A stretch of 64,000 bases of DNA from Brevundimonas sp. SL130 (lineage in GTDB: Bacteria; Pseudomonadota; Alphaproteobacteria; Caulobacterales; Caulobacteraceae): contig NZ_CP113064.1 in assembly GCF_026625805.1 (NCBI RefSeq), positions 2,768,657 to 2,832,656 on the forward strand. Reading direction: 5' to 3'. The notes under the pieces are model-generated. The model did not search any database and had not been told where the DNA came from. It saw nothing but the letters and a program-made list of their open reading frames with translations. The translations under genes and the position numbers were made by a program. Positions 63,879 through 64,000 of this stretch are shown piece by piece; within the stretch, counting starts at the first letter, position 1; every line of letters begins with the position of its first letter.

Positions 63879-64000
63879 ATGACCCGCGCCGAACTACTGG
63901 AAAAACTGCGCGACCTGAAGCCCTGGCTCGAGGAGCAGGGCATCGTCAACGTGCGCCTGTTCGGCAGCTACGCCCGCGACGAAGCGGGACCGGACAGCGA
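63879..64000 (+). CDS. MNT-type nucleotidyltransferase, N-terminal fragment
   Basis: 40 codons at the window edge: MTRAELLEKLRDLKPWLEEQ then VRLFGSYARDEAGPDS, the GSxARxEAxxxSD signature of minimal nucleotidyltransferases such as MntA antitoxins of HEPN/MNT pairs. It runs off the window. Whether a HEPN partner follows cannot be seen. Confidence 0.8.
   Translation, partial: MTRAELLEKLRDLKPWLEEQGIVNVRLFGSYARDEAGPDS

Noticed and set aside
1..64000. CRISPR arrays, prophage or integron
   Set aside because: No regularly spaced direct repeats, phage structural genes, integrase or attachment sites were seen.

Overview
The window looks like a chromosomal segment of a Caulobacterales alphaproteobacterium, most likely Brevundimonas or a close relative. 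The reasons are the very high GC with strong GC3 bias, Caulobacter-type TonB-dependent receptors, a TipF-like EAL protein, the zapA-6S RNA-5-FCL block, an ScfR-controlled propionyl-CoA/methylmalonyl-CoA locus, and several dense intergenic palindromic repeat families of the kind common in alphaproteobacteria. Genus is an inference; no rRNA is present.

Layout. 1-1800: start of a vapBC toxin-antitoxin pair, then 5-formyl-THF cyclo-ligase, 6S RNA, zapA and a DUF4164-type protein, all read leftward. 1890-8741: central metabolism (transketolase, PurT, threonine dehydrogenase and KBL) and a methyltransferase. 8839-19646: propionate catabolism (epimerase, mutase large and small subunits, biotin carboxylase and carboxyltransferase subunits) with the divergent regulator ScfR. 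This locus is disrupted between pccB and pccA by palindromic repeats, a GIY-YIG gene on the other strand and a chimeric pccA/pccB scar ORF. 19654-25229: a frameshifted oxidoreductase, a BlaI/BlaR1-like pair with two clear operators, a YegD-type Hsp70 and small unknowns. 25351-27408: CitE-like lyase, SDR and free-methionine sulfoxide reductase. 27658-30624: Sel1 lipoprotein and a secreted beta-helix protein. 30632-31590: two tandem repeat copies and a densely structured segment that may be an RNA. 31591-40737: envelope and housekeeping genes (M23 peptidase, receiver protein, LpxL-type acyltransferase, SDR, TipF, HAD, MaoC, RibF, gamma-carbonic anhydrase, PhoH).

41337-59043 is an accessory nutrient-capture region. 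It holds a periplasmic GH3 glucosidase, a large TonB receptor, two tandem flavin-dependent halogenase homologues, a LacI regulator, an acyltransferase, galE, a second TonB receptor, a PhoD-like phosphatase and an MFS transporter. It fits the pattern of TonB/LacI/'tryptophan halogenase' loci in Caulobacter, Xanthomonas and sphingomonads; what the halogenases act on is open. 59054-62428 is the isoprenoid block xseB-ispA-dxs, with a repeat inserted before dxs and a 49-codon internally deleted CsaA-like ORF overlapping both xseB and ispA. The window ends with a histidine phosphatase, a GNAT acetyltransferase and the start of an MNT-type nucleotidyltransferase.

The most unusual items are the pccA/pccB chimera, the csaA mini-gene, the structured segment at 31111-31445, the heptad-repeat tail on the BlaR1-like protein, the tandem halogenases, and the terminator placed just before phoH.
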